The notes beneath the pieces were generated by a model. That model worked only from the letters and a program-made list of their open reading frames with translations. It was not told where the DNA came from and made no database searches. A DNA stretch of 31,306 nucleotides from AV40 sp038230255 (lineage in GTDB: Bacteria > Verrucomicrobiota > Verrucomicrobiia > Chthoniobacterales > UBA10450). Positions within the stretch are counted from its first letter, which is position 1. Each line of letters starts with the position of its first letter. Where the stretch lies: positions 1 to 31,306 of the forward strand of contig JBBRNP010000012.1 of assembly GCA_038230255.1 (NCBI GenBank), written 5' to 3'. This document shows, in pieces, positions 16,423 through 24,862 of this stretch. Position numbers and translations under genes: made by a program.

Positions 16423-17823
16423 ATGAGCGACTCTTCCTCTGATCGCTCGCGCATCGCGCTTTCGCGCGAGGAGATGCGAGAGTTTGGTTATCGCGTTGTC
16501 GATCTTCTGGCCGAGCATTTTGCAAACGTCCAAGACGGGCCAGTCGGCGTGAAGACGGACCGGGCGCAGATAATTTCGTTGTTTGATCGAGATCCGCCGG
16601 AAGCTGGTCGCGATCCGAATGAATTACTCGCGCAACTTCAGCGCGACGTTCTTCCCCACAACTTGCATGTCGATCATCCGCGCTTTTTCGCGTTCGTTCC
16701 CGGCCCAAACAATTTCGTCAGCACGATGGCGGACGCGCTCGCGGCGGGTTTCAATATTTTCAACGGCACATGGTTCGGCGGATCGGCAGCCGCTGCGCTC
16801 GAGCTCGGAGTTGTCCGATGGCTTTGTCGCCTTTGCGGACTGCCATCGACCGCCGGCGGTTTATTTGTCAGCGGCGGTTCCGTTGCCAACATGACCGGCT
16901 TAATGGCGGCGCGCCACGCGCTCCTTCAAGATCGAGTCGAAGGCGCGATCGTTTATTTCTCGGATCAAACCCATTCGTCGGTCGAACGAGCGTTACGTGT
17001 TATCGGTTTTCCCCGGGAGCAAATTCGGAAACTCGAAAGCGATAAGGACTTTCGATTGTCGATCAAAAATCTGCACGCGGCTATCGCTGACGATCGTAGA
17101 AAAGGTCTGCGTCCGTTCTGCATCGTTGCGAACGCCGGCACGACCAATACCGGCGCGGTCGATCCCATTCCGGAATTGGCGGACCTGGCCGCAAAAGAAA
17201 AACTTTGGCTGCACATTGACGGCGCTTTCGGAGCCGCCGCAATTTTGTCCGATCGCGGTCGGGCGCTTTTACGCGGTCTAGATCGCGCAGATTCATTAAC
17301 GCTCGATCCGCACAAGTGGCTGTTTCAATCCTTTGAGTGCGGCTGCGTTTTGGTGCGCGACGCCGCGCTGTTGAAATCCGCATTTCAGATCAAGGCCGAT
17401 TATCTGCGCGATGTTTATCGAGAGATTGAGGAACCCAATCCGTGCGATTACGGCATTCAACTGACGCGAAGTTTTCGAGCACTCAAAGTTTGGTTGTCGC
17501 TCCAGACTTTTGGGCTGGCCGCGTTTCGTGAGGCGATCACGCGTGGATTCGAGCTGGCCGAACTCGCGGAACGCGAACTATGCGCACGCAAAGGCTGGGA
17601 AATTCTTTCTCCCGCCCAAATGGCCACGATTTGTTTTCGTTTTGGAAAGAGCGACGAGCTTCAAACACAACTCGTCGATGCGATGATGAAGGACGGCTAC
17701 GCCTTGCTGACATCGACTGAGTTGCGCGGTCTGGTTTGCTTGCGTTTGTGCACGATCAATCCGCGGACAACGGAAGCAGACATTGTCGGAACGGTTGAGC
17801 GCCTGGACAAATTCGCGCGTTAG
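16423..17823 (+). CDS. PLP-dependent group II amino-acid decarboxylase
   Basis: The 466-residue product is of the aromatic-L-amino-acid/glutamate decarboxylase family (fold type I). It shows the N-terminal swap helix REEMREFGYRVVDLLAEHF, the substrate-pocket region HPRFFAFVPGPNN, the cofactor-stacking DQTHSSVERALRVIG, ANAGTTNTGAVDPIPEL, the cofactor Asp in HIDGAFGAAA, and the Schiff-base lysine Lys298 in LDPHKWLFQ. The C-terminal domain contains ICFRFG and LRLCTINPRTTEADI. The natural substrate (aromatic amino acid, glutamate or aspartate) cannot be decided from these motifs. It follows the GH15 gene by 10 bp, which implies co-transcription though no pathway link is obvious. It ends convergently 10 bp from the MBL gene. 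Confidence 0.92.
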   Translation: MSDSSSDRSRIALSREEMREFGYRVVDLLAEHFANVQDGPVGVKTDRAQIISLFDRDPPEAGRDPNELLAQLQRDVLPHNLHVDHPRFFAFVPGPNNFVSTMADALAAGFNIFNGTWFGGSAAAALELGVVRWLCRLCGLPSTAGGLFVSGGSVANMTGLMAARHALLQDRVEGAIVYFSDQTHSSVERALRVIGFPREQIRKLESDKDFRLSIKNLHAAIADDRRKGLRPFCIVANAGTTNTGAVDPIPELADLAAKEKLWLHIDGAFGAAAILSDRGRALLRGLDRADSLTLDPHKWLFQSFECGCVLVRDAALLKSAFQIKADYLRDVYREIEEPNPCDYGIQLTRSFRALKVWLSLQTFGLAAFREAITRGFELAELAERELCARKGWEILSPAQMATICFRFGKSDELQTQLVDAMMKDGYALLTSTELRGLVCLRLCTINPRTTEADIVGTVERLDKFAR

Positions 17824-17833
17824 CTCAGCAACG

Positions 17834-18640
17834 CTAGCTGCTAATCGCGCGGAGATAGCGTTGCGCCGACTTTTGCACCGCCGCTTTGGCGTCTGATAAA
17901 ACGTTGGCCTTCCACCATCCGCCGTAGATTTGATCGAACGAAAATGGTTCGATCGCACCGGTGATGCGGCGAATTGCGGCTGGCCCGAGCGGAATCAAAT
18001 TCGGATAGCTGCGCATGAAGCTGACGTAACGCCGGTCTTGCACCACTGTAATAATGTCACCGGTGAGCAACGCGCCCTTGCCATTCGCGCCGGCCGGCCA
18101 ATGCAGCACTGTGCCGCCTTCGAAATGTCCGCCGCAGTGAACGAGAGCAATGTTGTCCCAAAACGCGAGCGTTGTTCCTTCCCAAAATTCAACACGCGCG
18201 CTCTTACGCATGACCCATTGTCGATCTTCCGCGTGCAGGAATATCTGCGCGTCGAAACATTCCGCCCATTCGACCATCGACGAGTAAAAGTGCGGATGCG
18301 AAATAGAGATCGCGCGGATGCCGCCGCGCGCCTTCACTTCGACGACCGTTTTGTCGTCGAGCAACGAAACGCAATCCCAGAGAAGATTTCCGTGGGGCGA
18401 TTGGAGCAGAAGCGCGCGCTGGCCAATGGCAAATTCCGGTTCGGTGCCGATACCGAGAAGGTGCGACGCTTCCTCCTCAAACCGGTTGCGGTGATTGCTC
18501 TTTAACTTTTCGTGCGTCGTCCACTCTTGGCCTTGGTGGCGAACAAATTGCCGTTCGTCTTCGCAAATCGGACAGTGCGCCGGAGGCTGCGCCGTCTCGT
18601 CAAACTGCGTTCCGCACTGCACGCAGATAACATTTTCCAT
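17834..18640 (-). CDS. MBL-fold metallo-hydrolase with N-terminal zinc ribbon
   Basis: The 268-residue product opens with a zinc-ribbon-like CVQCG...HCPIC (Cys6, Cys9, Cys23, Cys26). The metallo-beta-lactamase fold follows: a strand ALLLQSPHGNLLWDC, the metal loop SHPHFYSSMVEW (His115, His117), VHCGGHFEGGTVLHW (His158/His162) and LLTGDI (Asp185). In the usual H-x-H-x-D-H motif the last two ligands are replaced here by Tyr and Ser, so one metal site is probably altered. The reaction and substrate are unknown. The Cys ribbon suggests nucleic-acid, protein or metal binding, and that is inference. Confidence 0.85.
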   Translation of the reverse strand: MENVICVQCGTQFDETAQPPAHCPICEDERQFVRHQGQEWTTHEKLKSNHRNRFEEEASHLLGIGTEPEFAIGQRALLLQSPHGNLLWDCVSLLDDKTVVEVKARGGIRAISISHPHFYSSMVEWAECFDAQIFLHAEDRQWVMRKSARVEFWEGTTLAFWDNIALVHCGGHFEGGTVLHWPAGANGKGALLTGDIITVVQDRRYVSFMRSYPNLIPLGPAAIRRITGAIEPFSFDQIYGGWWKANVLSDAKAAVQKSAQRYLRAISS

Positions 18641-18732
18641 CGCGCGGTGACCTTACCACATCGCGCGTCCGCGACTTAGTGTGAAACGGAGTTAGAGATG
18701 AAAACCCAGAGGACCAGGACGAACGACATGAC

Positions 18733-19380
18733 CTACTCCTTGTGACGAATGGATCCGGCGCCGGTGATATGCTTTTCTATCACCGGCGGATTACCGGAAT
18801 AAATCACTTTGCCTGCGCCAGTGATCGACACTTTCAATGACTCGCTGACGGCAACTTCGGCGTGCGATGCGCCGGTTGAGGAAATCTCGGCGGTTTTGGT
18901 TTGGAGAGATCCCGCTTCCAACCTGCTCGCGCCGGTCATGTCGGTCACGAGCTGATCGACAGTCCCGTCGAGGAAAACTTTGGCCGCGCCAGTCGACTCG
19001 ATTGCAAAACTGTGTCCCGAAAGTTGATTCGCGGTCAGCCGCGCCGCTCCGGTCAGTTTTGCGCCCGAGCGAGTTGAGCTGGAGATCGCGACTTTGATCC
19101 CGTGACTTGACCAGATGTTTCCATGCGAATGCAGACGCAGCCGGTGGTCGCTGTTTTGATTGTCGATGTAGCGCAAAAGATTTTCATCGGTGGTGATGCT
19201 GAGCGAGGGCGGACCGCTGCGCCATTCGATCTGAAATCCGCCATCGGCCTGGATTTCGGAAAAATCGCTCACCGATCGAGTGTCAGTGACGATGTGACCG
19301 TTACCCATGATTCCGCCCCAGCGACAGCCGGCAGTCGAAAGAATCAGACCGGCCAAGAAAGCGATCGTTATTCTATTCAT
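18733..19380 (-). CDS. GIN-domain (DUF2807) lipoprotein
   Basis: The 215-residue product has a lipoprotein signal: a hydrophobic N-terminus and lipobox LSTAGC with Cys19. The mature part begins with the head GIN-domain pattern GNGHIVTDTRSVSDFSEIQA and continues as a right-handed beta-helix-like series of short repeats (ISSTGASHAEVAVSESLKV, ITGAGKVIYSGNPP, HITGAGSIRHKE), typical of DUF2807 proteins annotated as putative auto-transporter adhesin heads. The predicted site is the periplasmic face of a membrane. The start context has a short purine-rich stretch and no strong Shine-Dalgarno. Function in the family is not established. Confidence 0.88.
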   Translation of the reverse strand: MNRITIAFLAGLILSTAGCRWGGIMGNGHIVTDTRSVSDFSEIQADGGFQIEWRSGPPSLSITTDENLLRYIDNQNSDHRLRLHSHGNIWSSHGIKVAISSSTRSGAKLTGAARLTANQLSGHSFAIESTGAAKVFLDGTVDQLVTDMTGASRLEAGSLQTKTAEISSTGASHAEVAVSESLKVSITGAGKVIYSGNPPVIEKHITGAGSIRHKE

Positions 19381-19448
19381 AATAGTACTCTTGCTAGTGA
19401 GACGACCTGACGGGCCGGTTTGGATTCAAGAATTTGCCGGAATCAGGC

Positions 19449-20453
19449 TTATTTCGAAACCTTGAACTTCACCGCTTCCGCAGGTTCATCGTCCACGAAA
19501 AACTCTACGCGATAGTTTCCCGATGCCCAACCCTCTTCTGGCTTGGCAAGAGTGAAGGTGCCACGTGCATTCGCCGCTGGCGCGACCGCGCTGGTCTCGT
19601 CAATCTGGGAATCGGCCGCGACGTCGGCCACGTTTTCGGCGATAAGAACGGCGCTGATCTTGGCGTGATCGGGCAGTCCCTGTCCGCGCCATCGCGCGTA
19701 AATCGCCGGAGTGTCGAGTTTGAAATCGGCTTTGAATTCGCCATCCGGTTCCCTGGAAACTCCGGCGGAAAGTTTCCCGGCCTTGGACGTCGATTTGTTT
19801 TGGGGCGGAGTTACAACTTTCGGCGGTTCCTTCAGCTGCAACGAGCTTTTTTGCAACACGCCGCCTGACGGCGCTTTCACCACCGTATCGACTTTTACGA
19901 AGCCGGTTCCAGGAACAAACCAGCGATCAATCGTCGCCGGCGCCGGCGAAGTTTGTTCGCAGTGAATGCGCCAGGCGTGAAATTTCCCGGCCGGTAGATC
20001 GACATCTTCTTCACCGGCGATCTCGTAATGTTGAATTACTTTCGTATTGGTAATGCTGCCATCGAAGTTCCAGCTGGTTCCTGTTTTCAACGGCGTCGCC
20101 AGCATGATTTGTGGCGGCACCAATTTTTTGATCGCGCCCTGAGAGTCGACTCGCGCCGGACAAGTAATCCCATGTTCCTCCACGGCGATGAGATCGACGC
20201 TTTCGAGCGTGTCGCCCCGATAGATTTCGAGTCGTTGCAAATCTTTATTGTCGACCTTCTCGGTTCCGCCGAGACGATAGCTAACTGCCAGATGCTCTTC
20301 CTCATTCGGCTCGGTTAGATCGAAATCGCCGCTCGGTTTCTCCTGCACCAGATCGTAATTCCACGTCGTCCCCTCAGTCGTCGGCAACAGCGGCGGTGCA
20401 GCCGCGCCGCAGATAAACGGCATCAGGACAAGAGCGAGAACGGCGATCTTCAT
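19449..20453 (-). CDS. Secreted hypothetical protein, DUF3108-like style
   Basis: The ATG at 20453 is preferred because it gives a signal peptide (MKIAVLALVLMPFICGAAA) and is directly preceded by a GGAG. The longer frame to 20516 lacks these. The 334-residue product has a domain of about 25-215 with the pattern of secreted proteins that measure a precursor (LLPTTEGTTWNYDLV, LKTGTSWNFDGSI, LPAGKFHAWRIHCEQ, DRWFVPGTGFVKVDT). A Lys/Pro-rich linker follows, then a C-terminal beta-domain ending GNYRVEFFVDDEPAEAVKFK, which resembles an Ig-like or carbohydrate-binding module. The family name is uncertain. The gene is divergent from the phosphodiesterase-like gene at 20522. Confidence 0.75.
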   Translation of the reverse strand: MKIAVLALVLMPFICGAAAPPLLPTTEGTTWNYDLVQEKPSGDFDLTEPNEEEHLAVSYRLGGTEKVDNKDLQRLEIYRGDTLESVDLIAVEEHGITCPARVDSQGAIKKLVPPQIMLATPLKTGTSWNFDGSITNTKVIQHYEIAGEEDVDLPAGKFHAWRIHCEQTSPAPATIDRWFVPGTGFVKVDTVVKAPSGGVLQKSSLQLKEPPKVVTPPQNKSTSKAGKLSAGVSREPDGEFKADFKLDTPAIYARWRGQGLPDHAKISAVLIAENVADVAADSQIDETSAVAPAANARGTFTLAKPEEGWASGNYRVEFFVDDEPAEAVKFKVSK

Positions 20454-20521
20454 CTCCGGTGAGACACAAGCCTGCGATGAAAGTTCAATCGCGCGATTAC
20501 CGAAATTAAATATCATGGCGA

Positions 20522-22105
20522 ATGCGAAATCGTTGGGCCCAGCTTCTATTTAGAACAGTAGCCGTGGCCCTGCTCAGTCTAGGGCGGATCGCCGCGGCCG
20601 CTTCGTCCGCGCAAGATCGACATGTGGTGGTCGTCGTTTGGGACGGGATGCGTCCGGATTTTGTCAGCGAACAAAACACACCGACGCTTTGGAAGTTGGC
20701 GCAGAGCGGAGTGACTTTTCGAAATCATCATTCGGTTTATCCGAGCGCCACGATCGTTAATGGCACTGCCATCAATACCGGTGTCTACCCAAATCGCAGC
20801 GGCATTTTGGCGAATCACGATTATCAGCCGGGAATCAGCTCGAAGAACTCCATCGATGTCGAAAAGGTGCGGGTGGTTCGCAAAGGCGACCAGCTCAGTG
20901 GCGGAACGTACGTCGCTGTTTCAACCATTGCCGAATTAATCCATAACGCCGGTGGAAAAACCGCGATTGCTACCGCTAAAACCGTCGGGCTCTTGTTTGA
21001 TCGACGGGCAGAATCTCGGAGCGGACCGAATATTTTCGCCGGCGCTTCCGCGCCGCCTGAGGCTCTCATCGAGATTGCAAAAACGCTCGGAGTTTTTCCA
21101 CCTGCCACGCAACCCGGCGAACGCGATGCATGGACGACGAAAGCGCTGACTGATGTTATTTGGCGAAATGAGCTCCCCGCATTTTCCCTACTCTGGCTGA
21201 GCGAGCCCGATGACACCGAGCACAAAACCGCGCCGGGCGCGCCGGCCGCGATCGCGGCAATAAAATCCAGCGACGACAATCTCGCGCGGGTTCTCGCGGC
21301 GCTTGATCGGTCCCGCAACGGCGGGACAAGATCGACCACGGACATCTTTGTCGTGTCGGATCATGGTTTTTCCACGATCAAGCGCTCGATTGACGTTCCG
21401 AAAATTCTACGAGATGCCGGTTTTGACGCGGTGACGACGTTCACGAACGAACCGAAGAACGGACAAATTATGATCGTCGGAAACGGCGGCACGATTTTGT
21501 TTTACGTGATTGGGCATGACGCTGCGGTCACGCATCGACTGGTGGAATGTTTGCAGCAAACAGATTTTGCAGGAGTTGTCCTCACTCGAGAACCGATGGA
21601 TGGAACATTCACTTTCGAGAAAGCGAAGATCGACCCGCCTTCGGGGGGCTACGGCGCGGCAGGCAACGAACACGCGCCCGATGTGGAGATGTCGTTTCGA
21701 TGGACGGGAGACAAAAACGAATTCGGCGCCGCGGGAATGATCGATGCCGATTGGCAGCGCGGGGCCGGGAAAGGAACGCACGCGACGTTAAGCAAGTTCG
21801 ACATGCATAATATATTGATCGCCGCCGGACCGGATTTTCGTCGCGGCGAAGGTGATGAGTTGCCGAGCGGAAATGTCGATCTTGCGCCAACGATTCTGCA
21901 GATTTTAGGAATCAAATCGTCCAGTCCGATGGATGGGCGCATTTTGTCGGAAGCGATGGAGGACGGGCAATCTGTAAAACCGGAAAGGCAAACGTTGGAG
22001 TCGACCAACAAATTTCCAACCGGGACGTGGCGCCAACATCTCCAGATTTCGCGAGTCGGTTCGACAATTTATCTGGATGAAGGCAACGGCGCGTTCACGC
22101 CTTAG
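20522..22105 (+). CDS. Secreted alkaline-phosphatase-superfamily phosphodiesterase
   Basis: The 527-residue product has a signal peptide (MRNRWAQLLFRTVAVALLSL..., cleavage near AAAASS). It follows the type I phosphodiesterase/nucleotide pyrophosphatase pattern: Asp41 in VVVVVWDGMRPDF, nucleophile Thr77 in SVYPSATIVNGTAINTG, metal ligands in VVSDHGFS and a His in HATLSKFDMHN. The final region FRRGEGDELPSGNVDLAPTI is typical of sulfatase/NPP-like folds. It should cleave phosphate mono- or diesters outside the cytoplasm; the substrate is unknown. The frame starts at the first ATG after a 68-bp spacer from the divergent gene at 20453. Confidence 0.9.
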   Translation: MRNRWAQLLFRTVAVALLSLGRIAAAASSAQDRHVVVVVWDGMRPDFVSEQNTPTLWKLAQSGVTFRNHHSVYPSATIVNGTAINTGVYPNRSGILANHDYQPGISSKNSIDVEKVRVVRKGDQLSGGTYVAVSTIAELIHNAGGKTAIATAKTVGLLFDRRAESRSGPNIFAGASAPPEALIEIAKTLGVFPPATQPGERDAWTTKALTDVIWRNELPAFSLLWLSEPDDTEHKTAPGAPAAIAAIKSSDDNLARVLAALDRSRNGGTRSTTDIFVVSDHGFSTIKRSIDVPKILRDAGFDAVTTFTNEPKNGQIMIVGNGGTILFYVIGHDAAVTHRLVECLQQTDFAGVVLTREPMDGTFTFEKAKIDPPSGGYGAAGNEHAPDVEMSFRWTGDKNEFGAAGMIDADWQRGAGKGTHATLSKFDMHNILIAAGPDFRRGEGDELPSGNVDLAPTILQILGIKSSSPMDGRILSEAMEDGQSVKPERQTLESTNKFPTGTWRQHLQISRVGSTIYLDEGNGAFTP

Positions 22106-22187
22106 CAGCGGGGTCTAGGGAAAAAACCGATACCAGCGACAGACAGGTAATTTCTAGTCTGGCTTTGATCCTGCTGAACGTAGCCGC

Positions 22188-22937
22188 ATGAAACAGCTAT
22201 TTCGTTCGACAATTCTTTTTTCCGCCTGTTGCGCTCTGACAACCATCGCCTTTGCGGGGACTGGCTCCTACAGTGGCAAAGAGACGGTCGCCACCGCGCC
22301 GGTTCCAACGCTTTGTGATTGGGCCGGATTCTATATTGGTGTGCACGCTGGCGGTCAATTCGGCCACAGCGAAACCAACGATCTCGATGATTGGAATCTG
22401 GTGGCGCACCATCATTTTGGTTACAGCGAGTCGGGATTCAATGGTGGCATGCAGGTTGGTTACAATTTTCAGTGGCATTGGCTGGTTACCGGACCGGAAT
22501 TTGATCTCGGATACCTTGCCCTCCATGGCAACGGGACCGAGCCGGGCTCACCTGGATTTGATTCTCATGGTCAAACTGACGGCGATTTTTACACGACCTT
22601 CCGTGGGCGCATCGGCGTGGCCTTGGACTGCTGGCTGGTTTACGCGACTGGCGGTGGCATTGGTGTGAATTTAACGAAACGATTCATCGACGATTGTTCG
22701 ACGGGTACTTGCGGCGGCGGAGTGATCGACGCGCGCGATACTGATTTCAGCTGGGGTTACACTGTCGGCGGCGGAATCGAGCGCATGATCGGTCATCACT
22801 GGTCGGTGAAGGCGGAATATCTCTATTTTGCTTTGGGCGACGATCACTTCAGCGGCGTGTCTGGCGGCACGCGATATGGATTTGACGCCGAAACCCAAGG
22901 CCACATCGTTCGCGCCGGCTTGAATTACAAATTCTAG
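22188..22937 (+). CDS. Outer-membrane beta-barrel protein, paralog 1
   Basis: The 249-residue product has a signal peptide (MKQLFRSTILFSACCALTTIAFA). The barrel begins CDWAGFYIGVHAGGQFGHS, the W-x-GFY-x-G pattern of Omp25/31-type eight-stranded porin-family proteins. Repeated aromatic strands follow (YNFQWHWLVTGPEFDLGYL, TTFRGRIGVALDCWLVYATG, WGYTVGGGIERMIGHHWSVK, AEYLYFALG), and it ends in a terminal Phe (RAGLNYKF) for BamA recognition. It is the first of three tandem paralogs and differs most in its leader sequence from the other two. Role is unknown; an outer-membrane structural or permeability function is inferred. Confidence 0.9.
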   Translation: MKQLFRSTILFSACCALTTIAFAGTGSYSGKETVATAPVPTLCDWAGFYIGVHAGGQFGHSETNDLDDWNLVAHHHFGYSESGFNGGMQVGYNFQWHWLVTGPEFDLGYLALHGNGTEPGSPGFDSHGQTDGDFYTTFRGRIGVALDCWLVYATGGGIGVNLTKRFIDDCSTGTCGGGVIDARDTDFSWGYTVGGGIERMIGHHWSVKAEYLYFALGDDHFSGVSGGTRYGFDAETQGHIVRAGLNYKF

Positions 22938-22956
22938 CCGTCAAGCAAGGCTGATT

Positions 22957-22975
22957 GGGCGGCTATAGCCTGCCC
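22957..22975 (+). terminator. Possible stem-loop after paralog 1
   Basis: GGGC-GGC-TATA-GCC-T-GCCC forms a seven-pair stem with one bulge about 20 bp after the stop. There is no clear T-tract, so termination is uncertain. It occupies the place of the stronger hairpins after paralogs 2 and 3. Confidence 0.35.
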
Positions 22976-23058
22976 TCGGCGCTGCCCTGTAGGGTAGGGC
23001 CTGAATCCGCCTTACTAAACCTACAAAAGAAAGCACTTGACGATTTGTCACTTTTTGA

Positions 23059-23184
23059 CGAAACAGGGGCCATGAAACAGCTAATTCGCCTAACTATTCT
23101 ATTTTGTGCATGCGCCGCTTTGGCGTTAACCGTTGTGGCTGGCCCTGAGGCATTGCCGAGCGGAAAGGAAATGAAACAAGTCGC
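23059..23184 (+). repeat. 126-bp identical block, copy A
   Basis: This block is identical base for base to 24012-24137. It covers 13 bp of leader including CGAAACAGGGG, the start codon and 38 codons of paralog 2. Flanking bases diverge at once. It indicates recent duplication or gene conversion of the leader and signal-peptide region only. Confidence 0.9.
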
Positions 23185-23899
23185 ACCGGCGCCATTGCCG
23201 GAATGCGATTTCACTTGGACCGGCTTCTACCTCGGCGCCAATGGTGGCTACGGCTGGGGAAATGCCGATACACATTTCGATCCTCTTCCCGATGCCGCTA
23301 CGTTCGCTGACCTCGATCCGCAAAGTCTCAGCCCCGATCCAAGCGGATTCATCGGCGGTGGCCAAATCGGTTTTAATTGGCAGTGGAATAAATGGCTTGT
23401 GCTCGGTGTGGAAACCGATTTTCAAGGGAGCGATATGGAAGGGCACGATAGACGACAGCCTTTCCTTGATTTTGATGGCGTCATTGCCAACAACGACCCC
23501 GGCGTATTCCTTGAGGCACATGAACGCATGCAGTGGTTCGGAACAGCTCGTGGCAGAATCGGTTTTGCCCCAATGTGCCGGTTGATGATCTACGCCACGG
23601 GCGGTCTCGCTTATGGCAATGTGGATTATTCCGCGAATACCAACTTTAATAACGGACTCACGTATCCGGTGTCGTTTACGGAAACGCAATTGGGCTGGAC
23701 CGTTGGTGGCGGACTTGAATATGCCGTTGGCCATCACTGGAGCATCAAGGCCGAGTATTTGTATTACGATCTTGGAAACCAAAGCAGGACACAGAATCAA
23801 TTAATCAATGGTGTTCCGCAGGGTCCTCCGTTCTTTGTTCGCTACGACTTCGAGACCTCGGGGAACATTGTTAGAGGCGGTCTGAACTTTAAGTTCTAG
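23072..23899 (+). CDS. Outer-membrane beta-barrel protein, paralog 2
   Basis: The ATG at 23072 is preferred over an in-frame start at 22955 because it begins the signal peptide MKQLIRLTILFCACAALALT and matches paralog 3. A GGGG stretch 3-6 bases before it is the likely ribosome binding site. The 275-residue product has CDFTWTGFYLGANGGYGWGN, GFIGGGQIGFNWQWNKWLVL, ARGRIGFAPMCRLMIYATGG, LGWTVGGGLEYAVGHHWSIK, AEYLYYDLG and a terminal RGGLNFKF. Its loop regions are unlike those of paralogs 1 and 3, as expected for surface-exposed loops. It sits between paralogs 1 and 3 and is followed by a strong stem-loop. Confidence 0.92.
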   Translation: MKQLIRLTILFCACAALALTVVAGPEALPSGKEMKQVAPAPLPECDFTWTGFYLGANGGYGWGNADTHFDPLPDAATFADLDPQSLSPDPSGFIGGGQIGFNWQWNKWLVLGVETDFQGSDMEGHDRRQPFLDFDGVIANNDPGVFLEAHERMQWFGTARGRIGFAPMCRLMIYATGGLAYGNVDYSANTNFNNGLTYPVSFTETQLGWTVGGGLEYAVGHHWSIKAEYLYYDLGNQSRTQNQLINGVPQGPPFFVRYDFETSGNIVRGGLNFKF

Positions 23900-23922
23900 T
23901 CGTTGGCGAATCTGAGTTTTTC

Positions 23923-23957
23923 AACCACCGAGATTGGCTTGTCCGATCTCGGTGGTT
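23923..23957 (+). terminator. Intrinsic-terminator-like hairpin after paralog 2
   Basis: A perfect 12-bp stem (AACCACCGAGAT with ATCTCGGTGGTT) encloses an 11-nt loop TGGCTTGTCCG, about 23 bp after the stop codon. A short TTT follows. The twin hairpin after paralog 3 keeps the loop identical and replaces one A-T pair with G-C, showing that pairing is conserved. The weak T-tract leaves open a role in mRNA stability rather than termination. Confidence 0.8.
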
Positions 23958-24011
23958 TGACGTACAGCCATAGCTCGAAGAGCCCAGGCTTGACGGCCAA
24001 ACCATTTCTTG

Positions 24012-24137
24012 CGAAACAGGGGCCATGAAACAGCTAATTCGCCTAACTATTCTATTTTGTGCATGCGCCGCTTTGGCGTTAACCGTTGTGGCTGGCCCTG
24101 AGGCATTGCCGAGCGGAAAGGAAATGAAACAAGTCGC
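24012..24137 (+). repeat. 126-bp identical block, copy B
   Basis: This is the second copy of the block at 23059-23184, covering leader, start codon and signal peptide of paralog 3. After it the two genes diverge to clearly different barrel sequences. Confidence 0.9.
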
Positions 24138-24804
24138 GCCGGCTCCGTTGCCGGAATGTAATTGGACCGGATTTTACATCGGTATCAACGTTGGTGGCCA
24201 ATTCGGACACAGTGAAGACACCGATGACCCGGGTGACCCGAATGGTAACAATAACTTCTGGAATAGCCCCGATAGACCGTGGGGATACAGTGAGTCCGGC
24301 GTAGTTGCCGGTGGCACGGTTGGTTACAACCATCAGTGGCACTGGATCGTCCTGGGCATTGAAGCCGATGGCGGCTACATGAATGTCGAGGGAAGTGGAG
24401 TTGAACCGGATCGAACTGCCCATGACACCTTTGGTCATACGGATAGTGATTTCTTCACGACTTTTCGTGGGCGTCTTGGTATTGCGATGAACACTTGGAT
24501 GTTCTACGCCACTGGTGGTGGAATCGGTTTGAATTACGAGCAACGGATTACCGATACGAATGCAACCCCGCCTGGCAGTGGGGTGCTCCATGCTGGAAGT
24601 CATCAGGAATTTCAGTGGGGTTACACCGTTGGCGGCGGTATTGAGAAGATGTTCGGCTGTCATTGGTCAATCAAAGCGGAATATCTTTATTTCGCGATCG
24701 ACCGAAATGATTTTACCGCGCTCGACGCCTTTGACAACGTTTACCGTTTTGATGGCGACACGATGGGCCACATCATTCGCGCCGGCTTGAATTATAAGTT
24801 CTAG
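24025..24804 (+). CDS. Outer-membrane beta-barrel protein, paralog 3
   Basis: The 259-residue product has the same signal peptide and pro-region as paralog 2 (to about residue 38). The barrel, however, resembles paralog 1: CNWTGFYIGINVGGQFGHSE, WGYSESGVVAGGTVGYNHQW, FFTTFRGRLGIAMNTWMFYA, WGYTVGGGIEKMFGCHWSIK and AEYLYFAIDRNDF, with terminal RAGLNYKF. So it looks like a hybrid, with the leader shared with paralog 2 and a body nearest to paralog 1. The GGGG ribosome binding site upstream is shared with paralog 2. It is followed by the twin hairpin at 24828-24862. Confidence 0.92.
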   Translation: MKQLIRLTILFCACAALALTVVAGPEALPSGKEMKQVAPAPLPECNWTGFYIGINVGGQFGHSEDTDDPGDPNGNNNFWNSPDRPWGYSESGVVAGGTVGYNHQWHWIVLGIEADGGYMNVEGSGVEPDRTAHDTFGHTDSDFFTTFRGRLGIAMNTWMFYATGGGIGLNYEQRITDTNATPPGSGVLHAGSHQEFQWGYTVGGGIEKMFGCHWSIKAEYLYFAIDRNDFTALDAFDNVYRFDGDTMGHIIRAGLNYKF

Positions 24805-24827
24805 TTTTAGGCAAATCTTAGTTTTTC

Positions 24828-24862
24828 AACCGCCGAGATTGGCTTGTCCGATCTCGGCGGTT
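24828..24862 (+). terminator. Intrinsic-terminator-like hairpin after paralog 3
   Basis: A perfect 12-bp stem (AACCGCCGAGAT with ATCTCGGCGGTT) encloses the same 11-nt loop as the hairpin at 23923-23957, 23 bp after the stop. It is preceded by GTTTTTC in both copies and followed by TTTGACGTAC-type sequence in both. Confidence 0.8.

Noticed and set aside
18686..18733. 15-codon plus-strand frame before the GIN-domain gene's 3' end
   Set aside because: It is too short and unlike any known leader peptide; there is no supporting structure.
22955..23071. Longer start for barrel paralog 2
   Set aside because: It would place 39 non-conserved residues before a perfect signal peptide shared with paralog 3.
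23059..24862. Possible CRISPR or phage-type repeat array
   Set aside because: The repeats occur only twice, are gene leaders and terminator-like hairpins, and have no spacer-like periodicity.
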